Part shown: positions 24,741-37,328 of the stretch, in pieces
Numbering within the stretch: the first letter of the stretch is position 1
Layout: each line of letters starts with the position of its first letter
From: Scortum barcoo
Lineage: Eukaryota > Chordata > Actinopteri > Centrarchiformes > Terapontidae
Assembly: GCA_023238725.1 (NCBI GenBank)
Contig: CM041538.1
Coordinates: forward strand, 14,134,880-14,198,879
Direction of reading: 5' to 3'
Length of the DNA: 64,000 nt
The notes under the pieces: model-generated
Database searches by the model: none
Told to the model about the DNA's origin: nothing
Seen by the model: the letters and a program-made list of their open reading frames with translations, nothing else
Made by a program: the position numbers and the translations under genes

Positions 24741-27700
24741 AGCAAGCATTCTGAATGCCATGCCCCGAACAGATAGTTGTTTAGAATATAAGTGATAAAA
24801 ACAATAGTATTTTAAACATTTTTGCCAGTATTGTTATAAAGTTTTATAAAAAAATAAAATAATGTGAGTACAAAACATACTCTCAAAAATGGACTTTTTC
24901 AGGTTTAGATGTGAATGATTACATTTCTCTCAGCAGCTTGTCTTCAGTAGTGCTGGTTGCAGAGTCAAAATCGGAACAGATATGTTTTATAAAAAGGCTT
25001 TGTCACAGTATATGTATATTCTGTTATTTGGGTTATTAATTAAAAGAAAATGTTTTCATAAATTTCATATTTTTAGAGGGATTTCTTATAAAGCCAGAAT
25101 CAAAAAGTCAGATGAACATTCGCAAAGCAGCAAAAAACAGCATAAAGGACACACAGATGGCTCAGCTTTAGAGACAGTGTTTGTGCATCCTTGAGCTCAT
25201 GCATTACCGGGAGGGGAGGGAGGACTCACAAGCACGTGTCACGGCCGCCTGCTGTGGCACCCGGTGGAAAAAAGAGGACCGATTGATCACCTGCTGCACA
25301 CAGAGGCATCAGTCAACAGGGAGACGAGGGATGGAATAAGAAAAAAAAAACAGAAAAATGATGTGAAAGAGGGAAGGAAGAGAGAAATACAAAGAGAAAA
25401 TGTGGTAATGAGATGAGAAAGAAAGAATAAAGACAAAAACAAAGGGAAAGGAAAAAGACAGATAAAGACAGAGATAACTGGAGTAATGGAAAAGAAAGAA
25501 CAGAGGAGATGAAAACATTCACTAGAAGAAGAAGAAGAAGAAGAGTCAAACAGCAGAAAACTCCTTCTCTACAGGTGGAGGTGGAGGAGGCAGGGAGGAG
25601 CTATTTTTCCCCTTTTGTTTTTCATCATGCTCAGAGCATGTGTGCAGCACATGTGATGATGGAGGCCCGTTTTCTCTCCTGATTACCCAGCATCACGTTC
25701 ACAAGCTGTCAGTGTGGCTGCCAGTCCCGTGAGTGAGAAATGACTGAAGCTGAGCGCGAGATGATCCTTTTTTTTCTGTAAATCACAGCGTGACCTTGTG
25801 AAGAAAAGCACTGAATAAAATATATTGTTGTTACTAAAAAAAAAGTGAATTATACATTTCATAGTGGTGGGAAAAGGCTCGACAATATCCCAGTATGCAC
25901 TGCTCGAAAACATGATTACGCATATACTTTTCAGAAATGTATTTACATTGAATAATGAAACTACTCTTAAAATCTTGCTCCCAAATAACATTCAGAAACA
26001 TCCTTTACAGATTCCACTTCTGTTCTCAGGTGCCATTACAGACAGACTGACACAAGCATGTCGATTTTCATTGTCAGGGAATCTCCATCCTCATCAAAAT
26101 GTGATTAATTTGCTCTCCTGCAGATTCACATGGTGTGAGGTGACAGCGTGAAGGCACCACGCTGGGATGATGAATGCTATTTTTGAAACGGTATTTCCGC
26201 TGCACGCCAGTCACAGAGGGTCTGAATACACAGAGGATAAATCCACTGCGAAAAGGGAGCTCTGATTATAGACGGCAAAAAAAAGGAAGAAAAACATAGA
26301 TGTGAAACCTTTAAATTGTGATTTAAGTTTACCTCTCACCTCTACCTTTGAGCTCCAATATATGGAACTGAGGTGGGCAATAATATAACAGTCGTCACTG
26401 CAACTTTCTGTAGGACAAAAATAGTGAGTTGCAAGAGAGGAGTTATTAAAAGAAGGTGGGAAACAGGACAGAAATTACTGCACTTTTTTCAGACGAGTAA
26501 TTAATATTGCTGTCATCTGTTAACATGGTTGCATTTTATCATTCAGCAAGATGTGACTTTTACATTTATGTTCATATGGCTCAATTCACACATGATTGGA
26601 CATTTATGACCGCCCCCCCAGCCTCCTTGCCTACAGTCTATCTGTCATTCTGTGATTTCCTTTCCTTCCTGCTATATAACATCTGACACAGTTTGGTCAG
26701 ATTATTACTGAGGTCGAATGATTTTTTTCCCCCTTCTTTTGCCCTTGTCATGCTCAAAGTGGAAAATAGACTTATCTGATAAATGAAGAATCTCGAAAGC
26801 GGCTCTTTCACAGCTAGTTCATTAAAATGACAAAATTGTCTACTTAAATAATTTAACACATTATTTAATGAACATTTTTACTTACTTTTCTTACATTTGG
26901 GCTAGTATGACATTGACCCAATATGATAATTGTCCATGTGGGAGAAATATTATAACGTAAATAAAGGACTTCAGTTGCTTGTCTACCAGTAGAAAATCTC
27001 TTCATGCAGTATCCGTCTTAAAACTGACATGGGGACAGAGAAAGTGTATGAGGGATGGAAACAATAGTCATGTACAGTATACAGATCCTTTCTCATATAC
27101 AGTGAAGAGGAAAGGCAAAAAACAAAGAATGAGGCAGCTTCAGATGAAAATCAAGGGCTGGCTGAATATCATCAACATGTGTGAAAGGGAATGAGGATGA
27201 GAGAGCGAGACGGGGGGAGATGAAGGAGGGGAGGAGAGAGGGAGGTTGCTATAGTGAGTGATGGAAGCTCGGAGTTGTGAATGTAGGTCACCAATTCAGA
27301 AATGTATGTCAGTGTGTTAGCAACATGGGATACAGCTTCAGAGAGCAGAGTGTGACAGACAATAAATAATAAAAGATAAAAGAGCAGACGGTCAAACAAA
27401 GGTAAAAAGATGATTAGATGAATAATAGGTGGCAGGGTTATTGAATAAGAGAGGGGGGAATGTTTTTCCAAAAAGAGGCATAAACGGGGTAAGGGACAAA
27501 GCAAGATTGAGAATTGAAAAAGAAAGAGAATGCTCTGATATATTTTATGGTAATTTGATTTTTTCTTTCATTATGTGTGGCCTGGGATTGCTCAGCGATC
27601 ATCGTGTGTAGCCATGCAATGAACAGTCTTCAGCAATTCAATAGAGCCGCATTCAGAGGCACAATCAACTATAAAAGTCGAAATATGTTGATGATGTGAT

Positions 27701-30040
27701 TTTTACTGAAGTCTGTACCAAACCAAGTATCTTCCTTTACATCTTGAGGATGTGATTTATAGGTCAAGGCATCTCTGTAACACCACAATGCTTCATTTAT
27801 GATGGTATGTTGCAACATGATTTTAGCTTTATCAAAAAAAAGTGCAGCTCCTGCAATGTGGATGTTGCACTTGGCCATATCTTGATTTTCAATTAATTTA
27901 ATAACCCTAACCCTAGCAAATGTATTATTTTATAGCACATGGGGAGAATCTCTATGACTTAAAACAAGAAGAGGCTGTTGCTCACAGTGAAACAGTGAAA
28001 AATCAACCAGAAGAAAGTGACAGGACAAGAAAAACAATGACAAATCTTCCAACCACTTCTGTGCTGCAACACGCTGGAAGTCTACATTATCTACACTTTA
28101 TTTTTATCTTTGTCAGCACTATGCAACCATTAAAACAGGTACCAATTACACAGTGTTCTGCATGGACCTCAAGTTACTGTCTGGATAGCTGGGCTATGTG
28201 AATGCAAATGGATAGTCCCATTTCCCATCAGAGGACAGCAGCCTACAGGATCTGTGCAGCCTATTTTAGCACTGTGTGAACAGTGCTAAATGCACAGTAC
28301 AGTACACAGTATGTGTGTGCTGTACAGCCATCTGGCTCAGTATCTACGATATCAGTTTCTTCACTTTCACTTTTTAACCATGTCTGAATTTTCATCTTTC
28401 TTTGTCTGTCTTGCAAATCTCATGCAGAACTATTTAATCCAGTTGCTCTGCATATGAAGTTAGACATTACTTTGCAACTGCTCTCTCTAATTCCAGTGTT
28501 GTTCTGGATCAAAAAGACAAAAATCTGAATAATGAGAGCCTCCGTGAATTTCTTGGTGTAAAATCCAAAGCATGAACAGCAATAATCCGAAGACTGGGAT
28601 GTTTGTCCACTCATTTGTGGGACTTGTTTTTGTCTCATTTTAAAAGAGGAATTGTCAATCTTCACAGTTCAATCTGCTTGAAATGATGTCTGCCCTAAGC
28701 AAATGGCCACTCAGCCTTGCCAGACCACAATGAGTAAAGCGAACTTTGTGGGCCAGCTAAGTGCAGATGACAAATGACAAAACATGCAGCAACAAACATT
28801 TTGTTCTTGTGCCTTCTGATAAACCACAGAGCTGGCACAGGCTGGAATGAGAGCAGCTGCAATCTAACTGGCATTGATAAATCAAACTTCCCCTGCAGTG
28901 ATAGCCATAAATAATGAGCCGTGACCAAGGTTACGTAACACAATTAGCTGGAAGCACAGCAGCCTCCATTTGCAATTCCAAGAAGAGTCAAATACCATCA
29001 CCCCATTAAGTGCAGCTTCAGTGTGTGGGAGACACGGTGTTGGACTCAGGCAAGAGCGTTTGTGCATTTGTTGGTTTGCGGAGCAGCTGTACACTCGTGT
29101 GCATGCATTCACGTGCAGGGTGTGCCGGACAGAGAATACATTTTCCTCTCACGTCTCCTTCAAACAGTTCTGTATGTTTGAAATGTGTTATGAAAAGAAA
29201 ACTGTTGTATTTCACTATTCACGTTTACTCTTAGAGTAATTTACAACTATGTTTCTGCATTTGCGTTGTGTCAACTGAGAAGTTTAACATGTCTACATAA
29301 TTGCAAATTCAAGCTGAGCTGACAGTTTAAGTGCGGCATTACACTGAGATGTATTTCTAATGTTTCGTCTTCCCAAGTTGCAAACATGGGGGGGTCTGAA
29401 TTAGAAACACTTCTGAATAAAATGCAGTACAGAAAATTATTCATAGCAGAGCTGTTGTGTTTAATTGCATTAGACTGTACAGGTGTGCCTAAAAGTGGCT
29501 ACTGAGTGTATGTGCTCTGTGAATACTAAAAAAAAAAAAAAACTCTGCAGAGACAAAACTGCTAAAATAACTAAAAACGCTAAACTACTAACTACTAACT
29601 AAAAATAACTGCTAAAAGTAGCCCGACTGTTATAGGAGTTTTGAGACTGATTCCAACATTTTCTTTACACAACTTAAAACATGAATTAAACTTTATGTTA
29701 ACATTCACTTAAACTGCCACCAAGAAATGTACCAGGCAAAAACTTTACAGTTTCACAGAAAAATAAACTTGTCACTACTCGCTGCTGGAGAGACTAAAGG
29801 TTGGTGACACTATTTCAAAACACATCTTTTGATTCTGACTCTCTTCCCTGCTCCAGAACCTGGTTTCGCTAAAGAATGAAAATATATATTTATATATAAA
29901 TCCCAGTTATTGTTGACAGTTGTCAGTGATGCACCTTATTTGTTACTGTCCATATAGTGTGTATGTGTGTGTATAACTGTCTCTCACTTGTGTATGTATG
30001 ACAACACATTCTTTGTTTCTGTGGGTTTACAGCTATGGCG

Positions 30041-30042
<2 letters not shown>
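24741..30042. other. Intergenic DNA, no gene seen
   Basis: Noncoding DNA. A purine-rich stretch lies at 25320-25545, including an (AGA)n run near 25524-25544. A telomere-like CCCTAACCCTA lies at about 27904, and a short hairpin (11-bp arms) at 28265-28290. The block at 28680-29000 has higher sequence complexity and homeodomain-type motifs and could be a conserved element (see findings). No exon is supported. Confidence 0.5.

Positions 30043-30076
<34 letters not shown>
30043..30076. repeat. (GT)17 microsatellite
   Basis: Perfect GT run. Alternating purine-pyrimidine runs of this length can adopt Z-DNA. Confidence 0.95.
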
Positions 30077-30078
<2 letters not shown>

Positions 30079-30488
30079 TGGCGCATGATTTTAGTAGGAC
30101 ATTAATAAGTGTATGCTCTGCATGTGTACCAGTCATAGTAAATCAGAGCCGCTGCAGTCAGTGTCACTCCAGCAGAAGTCACAGCAGAGATGAGTGGGTG
30201 GTCCAGGCTGCGTTGTGCCATGGCTGAACTGGCAGCCTCTCTGGGGCAGACGGAGGAAGTGACACTGCCACGAGGATGGGAAGGGGGTTGGGTGGTTTTG
30301 CTGCTATCCCTCTTTGATCTAGTTTGAACGTTGTGAGGCATCAAAGACTTTCAGCTTTATACACTGTTGTTCCTTACATTTAAGTGCCGCACACCTGCAC
30401 TGCCTGAGCTAAAGTCGCCTGTGAAGCTTAATTCGCCAATAGATGTGAATGTGTCTGTGTTACAAACCAGTCTAGACTATAATAGACT

Positions 30489-30597
30489 GTTGTCCTGTCC
30501 AGGATGTACCTTACCTCTTCCCCAGTGTGTGTTGGGATAGGCTCCAGCACCCCGCAACCAAAAGAAGAGAGAGTTTAGAGAATGGGTGAATGGATGT
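30489..30597 (+). mobile_element. SINE 3' fragment (L2-like tail)
   Basis: Contains 'tgtcctgtccaggatgtacc', 'tgttgggataggctccagca' and 'gagaatgggtgaatggatg', the 3' third of the SINE family seen full length at 36089-36420. The tRNA head is missing, so this is a 5'-truncated or eroded copy. Confidence 0.75.
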
Positions 30598-31718
30598 AGG
30601 AGAGGGATGATATTTGGATATTAATAAATGTGATCATAAGAAGGTCCTCATATGAATTGAATTACAAGCATACAAGTACAAAGCCTTTATCAAACATGTA
30701 TATGTGTGGTGATGGGTTAGGGTTGTGTGCAGATGGATGATTGAGCAGAAGCCACAGAGAAGGCGAGGTGCAGAGAGAGCATGAGACACAAAGAAAGACA
30801 GAATGAGCCAGAATATATTTTCAGTATCCTCCATCACCACCCATACCTTTCAATTCACTGCCGCTGACAGCTGGTGCTGTCTCCACTACGAAGAAATGTG
30901 TTTATTAATCCTGAATACTGCAATAAAAGAAATAGAAGAACATGCTGTTGGTAGCAATACATCATTTGGTGGAGTTTTTCACCCAGACCACTTTATGCCA
31001 ACCAGAGTTATGATCCAGTCATAGCAGCATTTAAAATGTCCAAAATATTCATACATATACATACATAGTGGTAAAGATAAAAAGACAGCAAAATATCTTT
31101 TGATTTTTTGTAACAGCTAAAAAGATAGTGGTTTACCATAATGTTGAACAATAAAGTAAGCTGTGTGTGACTAGACCTTTATTATAGTTTAAATTATTCA
31201 CCAGATTTAGTCTTTTTACACCATTGTACATTTGTATTTCATTTTCTGTAGAAGAACATGCGAGGTGTGTGATAAGAACCAAGTTTTATGGTTGTTCACT
31301 GTGCAATCTCATCACAACAGGAGGGATAAGGTGCAATAAAGATAAAGTGAGCAGAGTGTAAAAATTATTGAATCAACTATTCTGCTGTCCAGAGACTGAA
31401 ATGTACCAGGCTAACATAACAAGATGTCTTAACAGAGACAAATAGTGCTGCTTTGCAGCTGATTAAATCAACCAGTGTCTTTATGATGGGTGTGCCTTGG
31501 GCACTATTTTACATTACCACCAGTGTGAGTCATTATGCTGCACACATTAGTGGGGAATGCTAAATCTGTAGAGGGCAGCAACAGTTGCTGATGGACGTAC
31601 AGCTGGAACGTGACTGCAGGTATAAAGAAAGTCTGTGTCAGATCGAAGAAAAATGTGTGTTGCCACGTGCATGTCAGGTTACATTTATATTAGGATTTGA
31701 CATACACAATAATGAAAA

Positions 31719-31742
31719 CACACACACACACACACACACACA
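31719..31742. repeat. (CA)12 microsatellite
   Basis: Perfect CA run in intergenic DNA. Confidence 0.95.
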
Positions 31743-33291
31743 TACCAGCAGAGAGCAATAAAAGCTCAGGAGACAAATTTGGGCAGCATTTCAGTAGATA
31801 CACACAAGGACACTCTGTTGCCTTAAACTGCAAACAGCATGCACTCTCAAATTCACCAAGGTCAGCTGTGTCACAGCAAGTTACAATAAAGCCCCTCTGA
31901 GTTCAAACAGGTAGCCTTGTCTATGCCTTGCTCCGCAATTTGCTATTCATATTGCTGCTGGCAGAGGTGAGGCCGAATTTAAATTGAACAAACGATCCAT
32001 TGCTCCTTTGCCACAGCTGAATTTAATTCAATCAAAGCTTGTATTCCGACTTGGAACAAAATATTCCCCGAACAGAACGTACTGAGGATGAAATAGCTGA
32101 ACATTTAAAGTAGTGTCAGTATTTTGCATGGCACCTCGCTGCTTTCTGAAGCACCTTCACCTCCGGGAGGGGACTAATTTTCATTAGTCATCCCTCTTTT
32201 CACACAACAGGCTCGTCTGGGATGAAAGAAATAAACACAAAGAGAGAAAGAGGAGTGAGATTGGAACAGTAGGAGCACCTGTGTGTTGTTGTGGAGATTG
32301 AATGTGGGTCAAACTCACAGAGGCCGGACACTTCACCGGCGGAGTCAACAAAATGCCCCTCCGCCTGCCAGGAGAAATTCATTTATTTTGGAGCTCTCAC
32401 ATCTGGCCGTGCGCACTAACGTGTGTGTGTGGATTCCTCAAACAAAGGCGTTTTTCTCTTGCCCATCCGGACTGAGAGAGAGATTTTAATCAGTCAGCTG
32501 CTCACCTGCTCGTCTCCCTCCTCCTCCTCCTCCTCTCTTTATTCTCTCTGCGTCATTCACAGCTTTGATGTCATTTATGGCCTTTTTCTTCCATCTCTGA
32601 ATTCCCTTAATGTTCTTACCCCGTAAAGGGCAAGCGTTTTGAAAAAAAAATTAAATACAAACCATCTTAAGTGAGTAACACGACCTACATTATTTTGTAA
32701 CCCCACCCTGTTCCCCCGTGATAGAATAAAGATTGTTTTGGGATGAGCACTTACCTAAAAATAGTGTTTCAGACTCACAACAAGCCTAAGTGAGGCAAAG
32801 ATTTTCTCCATAAACCAGATGAAAATAATAATAATAATACAGTGCAGGCTGAGCAGGATTATTCAGGAGAGATTGGAAACAAAGTGTTTATTGTTTTTTT
32901 CATCAGGCTGCTGTGTTTTTGTGCACGAGTCAGCATAGATCGATTCATGAAACTCCTCTGCTACGGCCACGTGAGAGCAGCACTCAGGCGTATGTTTCGT
33001 ACGTGTGTACGTGTGTGTGCATGAAAGCCTGTTGATGTTTGTGTAAACGTAGTGTGGGAAGACTGTTTAGTAACAAAACTTTCTATGTCCTTTATTTCCA
33101 TTTAACAATATATGTTTACCCCTTGTTTGATGACAACAGAGTAGGAGTGACCATGACTAAAGATTATGAAATTGTCCTGATTGGATGTGGATGGCAGCTG
33201 ATTTCAGTGTATCTGTAAGAGTCAAGTGATATTGATCAGCTGAGGACATAATACAACTCGAATACTTTGATGTAAATGCTTAATATCTGCC

Positions 33292-33314
33292 TGTGTGTGT
33301 GTGTGTGTGTGTGT
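33292..33314. repeat. (TG)n microsatellite
   Basis: About eleven TG units in intergenic DNA. Confidence 0.95.
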
Positions 33315-35609
33315 CTGAGTGTCGTACATGTAGAGAGCAAAGAAAGGAAGATCTTGTTTTCATTTGTATTTTTTTTTCCTCTGCTGCCCATTAGAAGTAT
33401 ATTATTAAGGTCACTGGATATGACACAAGTACTTACTTGTCTGTAATTTCATGCAGGTTCAGTCGCAAACGAGAGAGAGAAAAACAGAGCAGATGAAAGA
33501 AACGTGTAAAACGTGTCATTTGGGAGAGGCCGCTGGTACTGATGACATCAATAGAAAGTAATGGCTAAACTCTGTGGCGTCTCTTAGCCCAGGGGAGTGC
33601 TTTAGCATCTTCCAGCTTATCGTTTTGGTTTTCAGCTGTAAAAAAAACCATACATTGGACCTACACTTGAAACATGAATGCCACAACAAGATCATATCAG
33701 CATGTTCTGCTGATCCAAAGCGGAAACAAATGTATTATGCAGCTTTAAAATACCAAGTTGCCCAAATAATGCCATTTTTTTATGTGTTTACTGGTTTAGT
33801 AACTGTGTTTGCTCCGTTAAGATATTTTCATAATGTCTTTTCAAGCTCAGCAAACACACAAGCACAGGACACACACAAGCACTCAGCTGAAATTCCAGAG
33901 TGTCATAATAAACTGCATTGACCTCATCCAGCCTACTCTTGGTGCATTGGCTTCCTATTGAGGACAAGAAGAAGATTTTGAGTAAATTTCATAGAATCTA
34001 ACAAAAGCTGAGTCGGCACTCAAAGTCAGCTGGGATGAATGAAGATTTGTTGTGCGCTTGAATGGGTTTCCGCTCTAGGTGCATGATTATCTCCTGTATG
34101 AAGAGCTGAAGGTTCATGAATGCAAATTTGAAGAGGTGGACATAGAATGAAGGTTTTTTTTCATACACAAGAGGCTGTATAACTCAGTTATTCAGCAGCC
34201 GATATGTCCATCAACATCCATTCTTCTTAAGGTGGATGTCACCTTGACCCGCAACATGAAAACAGTGCATGTGATGCCAAAAAAAGCCCGGAGTGGAGTT
34301 TTGTGTTGAAAGGAAATAGATTGCAATGAACTGACTTTTTAATACATTTGAAAGAAAGCAATCAAAGCTTGTGTGTGTCTGAGTGTAAAATTTCTTGTTT
34401 ATGTGTATTGTGTACAGGTAGGGTTCATGTCCATCTTAATGATATGTATCCTTTGTGGGGTTTGAAAAAAGGTTTTCTTATAATCTCTGTCAAACCGCTA
34501 CACTATTGTTAACCTTTGTGCAGCATTGGCCAAGACTGTAGGTGTGTTATGATGCATTTACGGTCTATTACAGTATTTATAACGCAATCTATCCTTTAAA
34601 CAGTGTGTAATTCCTCTGGTTTGTTAAGATAGTTAAAATAGTGTACTGTGTACCTGTCCACAGTACACACAGTGGTACACAGTCTACAGTGGAATACATA
34701 AATGGTATTTTGATAGAAAGAAAACAGTTGAAATGTCATAGTAACATGAGTTGTTTTATCCTCTGGTAAAAGTGCAAAGTCATTCAGCATCACCGTGAGC
34801 CACCAAGTCAACCCATCACCAACACTGTCATACTTTCCATGTTGACATCCAGTGTATAGATATATATAAGAACCTTGTGATTAAGAGGCCTCCCTGTCAT
34901 TGATGTCAGTATGAGAACAGCATGTGCATCAGCGAAGAAGGCTTTGACTATTTGACTTCTCTGTCATAAATGCCAGTGAATCACTGCCACTGCTTTGGCA
35001 GAGGCGCAGGGTGTGGACGCCGGCCATCTGGGCCAAGGAATGAGGACAGAGCTGTGGACACAGACTGCCTGCAGGGCATGCAGTCATTTGATGGTGGCTT
35101 ATAATGATCCTCCCAACAATAGAGACTGGGCTTGTTGAGAAGTTAAAGAGTGCTCGTTGCCATGGCAATGCTGGGTGTTTGCACCAAGCGTCTAGTCCAG
35201 GAATTGATAATTGATTCATGGATTGATACTTACAGTCGTGCTAGCAGCCCCATGAGGCTGTAATGCTCATTGCAAATCAGAATATAAAGGTGCTGGACTG
35301 ATACAATTCTTCATCGATTTCTGGATATGGTCAGATTCAGCCCTATTTGTCTGACTCAGCTCAGCTTTCATCAGTGTAACTAACTATTGTAGATAATATG
35401 CTGGGGCAGTGGTGGACTCAGTTTGAGGGGCAAAAAAATGAAAATGGCAGCACTTGTATGTGGTGTGGCATATGGCACTGTATTTTATTTGATCCACAGG
35501 AAGGGCACTCCAGAGGGAACTTTAACTTGTTTTGTCTACTGGGGGGCACACAGAGGGCACTTTATCACGTTTTTCAAACGTGGCAGGCACCTGTTTGCTG
35601 AGGTAAGAT

Positions 35610-35770
35610 TTACAATGTGTTAACGTTAGCATGTTACCATGCATATTTAACATGCTTACATTCAGGAAATTAGTGAATGATGTTGAAATGCTGATGTTAG
35701 CTTGCTATTGTAGCATCCATTTTAAAGTACAGCTGAGGCTGCTGGGAGTTTAGTCAGTTGTAGAGGCGTC
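35610..35770 (+). repeat. Dispersed teleost repeat relic
   Basis: Contains 'gttaacgttagcatgttacc', 'gatgttagcttgctattgta' and 'gtacagctgaggctgctggg'. The 'gctagcatgctaac' wording and the following 'acagctgaggctg' resemble, from memory, a common fish repeat, possibly the same one whose other end is at 11250-11350. Class and limits are uncertain. Confidence 0.45.
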
Positions 35771-36088
35771 TTGTCATGAAGAGCTGAAGAAAATTTAAAG
35801 TGGATTCAGATGAAAATTCACAAAAGTGACTCATCCCCCGAGGACCACAAATATTTGAAATGTTCACTCTTGTGCAAAAATATTTTACACTTTTTGGACT
35901 GATGGGCCAAATGGTTTTGGTATTTATTTAATGGATTTGTTGATACTTTGATGTCACCTTATTTCCTTTACTCACACTTTCACTCTTAGGTTCGACAATC
36001 AAAAGTCTTGGACTTCATTGTGTCATCAATGACATTTTTAGATGAGTGTAAATGGCATTATATTAATAATAATAATCATCATAATGTT

Positions 36089-36420
36089 TCTCGGGTGGTG
36101 TAGTGGTTAGCACTATAGCCTCACAGTAAGACGGTCCTGGGTTCAATCCCTGGTTGAGGTAGGCCCTTCTGTGTGGAGTTTGCATGTTCTCCCTGTGCCT
36201 GTGTGGGTTCTCTCTGGGTACTCCAGCTTCCTTCCCACAATCCAAAGACGTGCAGGTTAAATTAATTAGCAACTGAATGGTTGTTTGTCCTTCTGACTGG
36301 CGTCCAGTCCAGGGTGTAACCCTGCCTCTCGCCCAAAGATAGCTGGGACAGGCTCCAGCACCCCCTGCGCAACCCTGTGTGTATGCTCAGGATAAGCAGG
36401 TTTAGAAGATGGATGGATAA
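36089..36420 (+). mobile_element. tRNA-derived SINE with L2-like tail, full length
   Basis: The head 'gggtggtgtagtggttagca' contains a polymerase III A box. 'GGGTTCAATCC' at 36139-36149 is the B box. The body includes 'tgtggagtttgcatgttctc', 'ccaaagacgtgcaggttaaa' and 'cgtccagtccagggtgtaac'. The tail 'ggataagcaggtttagaaga' followed by ATGG units resembles an L2 LINE 3' end, as expected for a SINE that borrows L2 machinery. It is the opposite orientation of the copy at 7096-7423. Confidence 0.87.
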
Positions 36421-37294
36421 TGTTTCCCTTGAATTAGCCAAGTCAAACTTTGCCATTCCTAAAGCCTGGCCAATGATACAGTACAGTCCTTTGTCTTTAT
36501 GAGTTTATAGAATTCACTGAATTATGGTGGTCTATTTATCTTTTTGTTTATCCTTCACCACATTGACGTGAGAGGTCAAAGATCAACTACGGAACAGCAC
36601 TGCATGAACTTATGGGAGTTCAGTGCCTTCAGGCGGGAAGTTGTCTTGAACCCAAAGCCTCTGGTTGACCAGCACTCTCCATCTGTTTATTAAGCCGCCC
36701 GCAGCATGTGGTGAAGAATTTCCCCTTTTTAATGTGTAAGTGCGTACAGTTTCTGAATTGATTAAATTGCAGATCCGTGATGAATCCTCCACAGAAGGTC
36801 TAACTGTGACCTCCGTAAATGTGCCACGCTCGTAATGTATGCAGTGGAATGATCTGAGTGGCTGTTAATCACCTCTGGAGCTTCTCTGCTGCCGGCCTGT
36901 TGCATGTACTGTAGCACACTGACCTACTTCTGCTGTTTGTGTCTTATATCTCGCCTGACGCACAGGCAGCAGAATGGACTGATATATCAGGGCTTCATTA
37001 TCACAACCTTTCCCTCTGGGTTTTTTCTCAGACTCTGGGGTATTTCCATCAACCAGCTTGTGTAAGATAAAAGCTCTGTGGGTATATGAATGTAAGTGGA
37101 TGTCTGTGTGTTTCTGTGTATGTGTGTGTGAATGTGTATGTGTGTATGTATGGTGTATGTGTGCTGGACTGCATGTCTCTAATAGCCATATTATATATGT
37201 TAATGGCAAAGAGAAGTGCAGTCAAAGTGTTATTAAATCTGTACAGAAACAGTAAAGTCGTTGTGTAAGCTGCTGTCCTTAAGTATTACACTGA

Positions 37295-37328
<34 letters not shown>

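Larger units (their letters stand above)
30598..35609. other. Intergenic DNA, no gene seen
   Basis: Noncoding DNA with microsatellites at 31719-31742 (CA)12, 32518-32535 (CTC)n and 33292-33314 (GT)n. A short possible LINE relic lies at about 33925-33990 ('gcattggcttcctattgagg', a phrase like the 'HWLPIED' stretch of L2/CR1 proteins). A high-complexity block lies at 31950-32420 (see findings), and a hairpin at 34641-34668 (10-bp arms). No exon is supported. Confidence 0.5.

Noticed and set aside
25309..25549. Hydrophobic minus-strand frames of about 70-80 residues
   Set aside because: They come from a purine-rich plus strand, which makes the opposite strand read as Phe/Leu/Ser. Two frames are open at once, so this is compositional.
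33920..33990. LINE reverse transcriptase fragment ('HWLPIED'-like)
   Set aside because: Only about 25 codons look similar, with no neighbouring blocks or tail. Too weak for a feature call.
36089..36165. tRNA gene
   Set aside because: The A and B boxes belong to a SINE head. No full cloverleaf is present, and SINE body and tail sequences follow.
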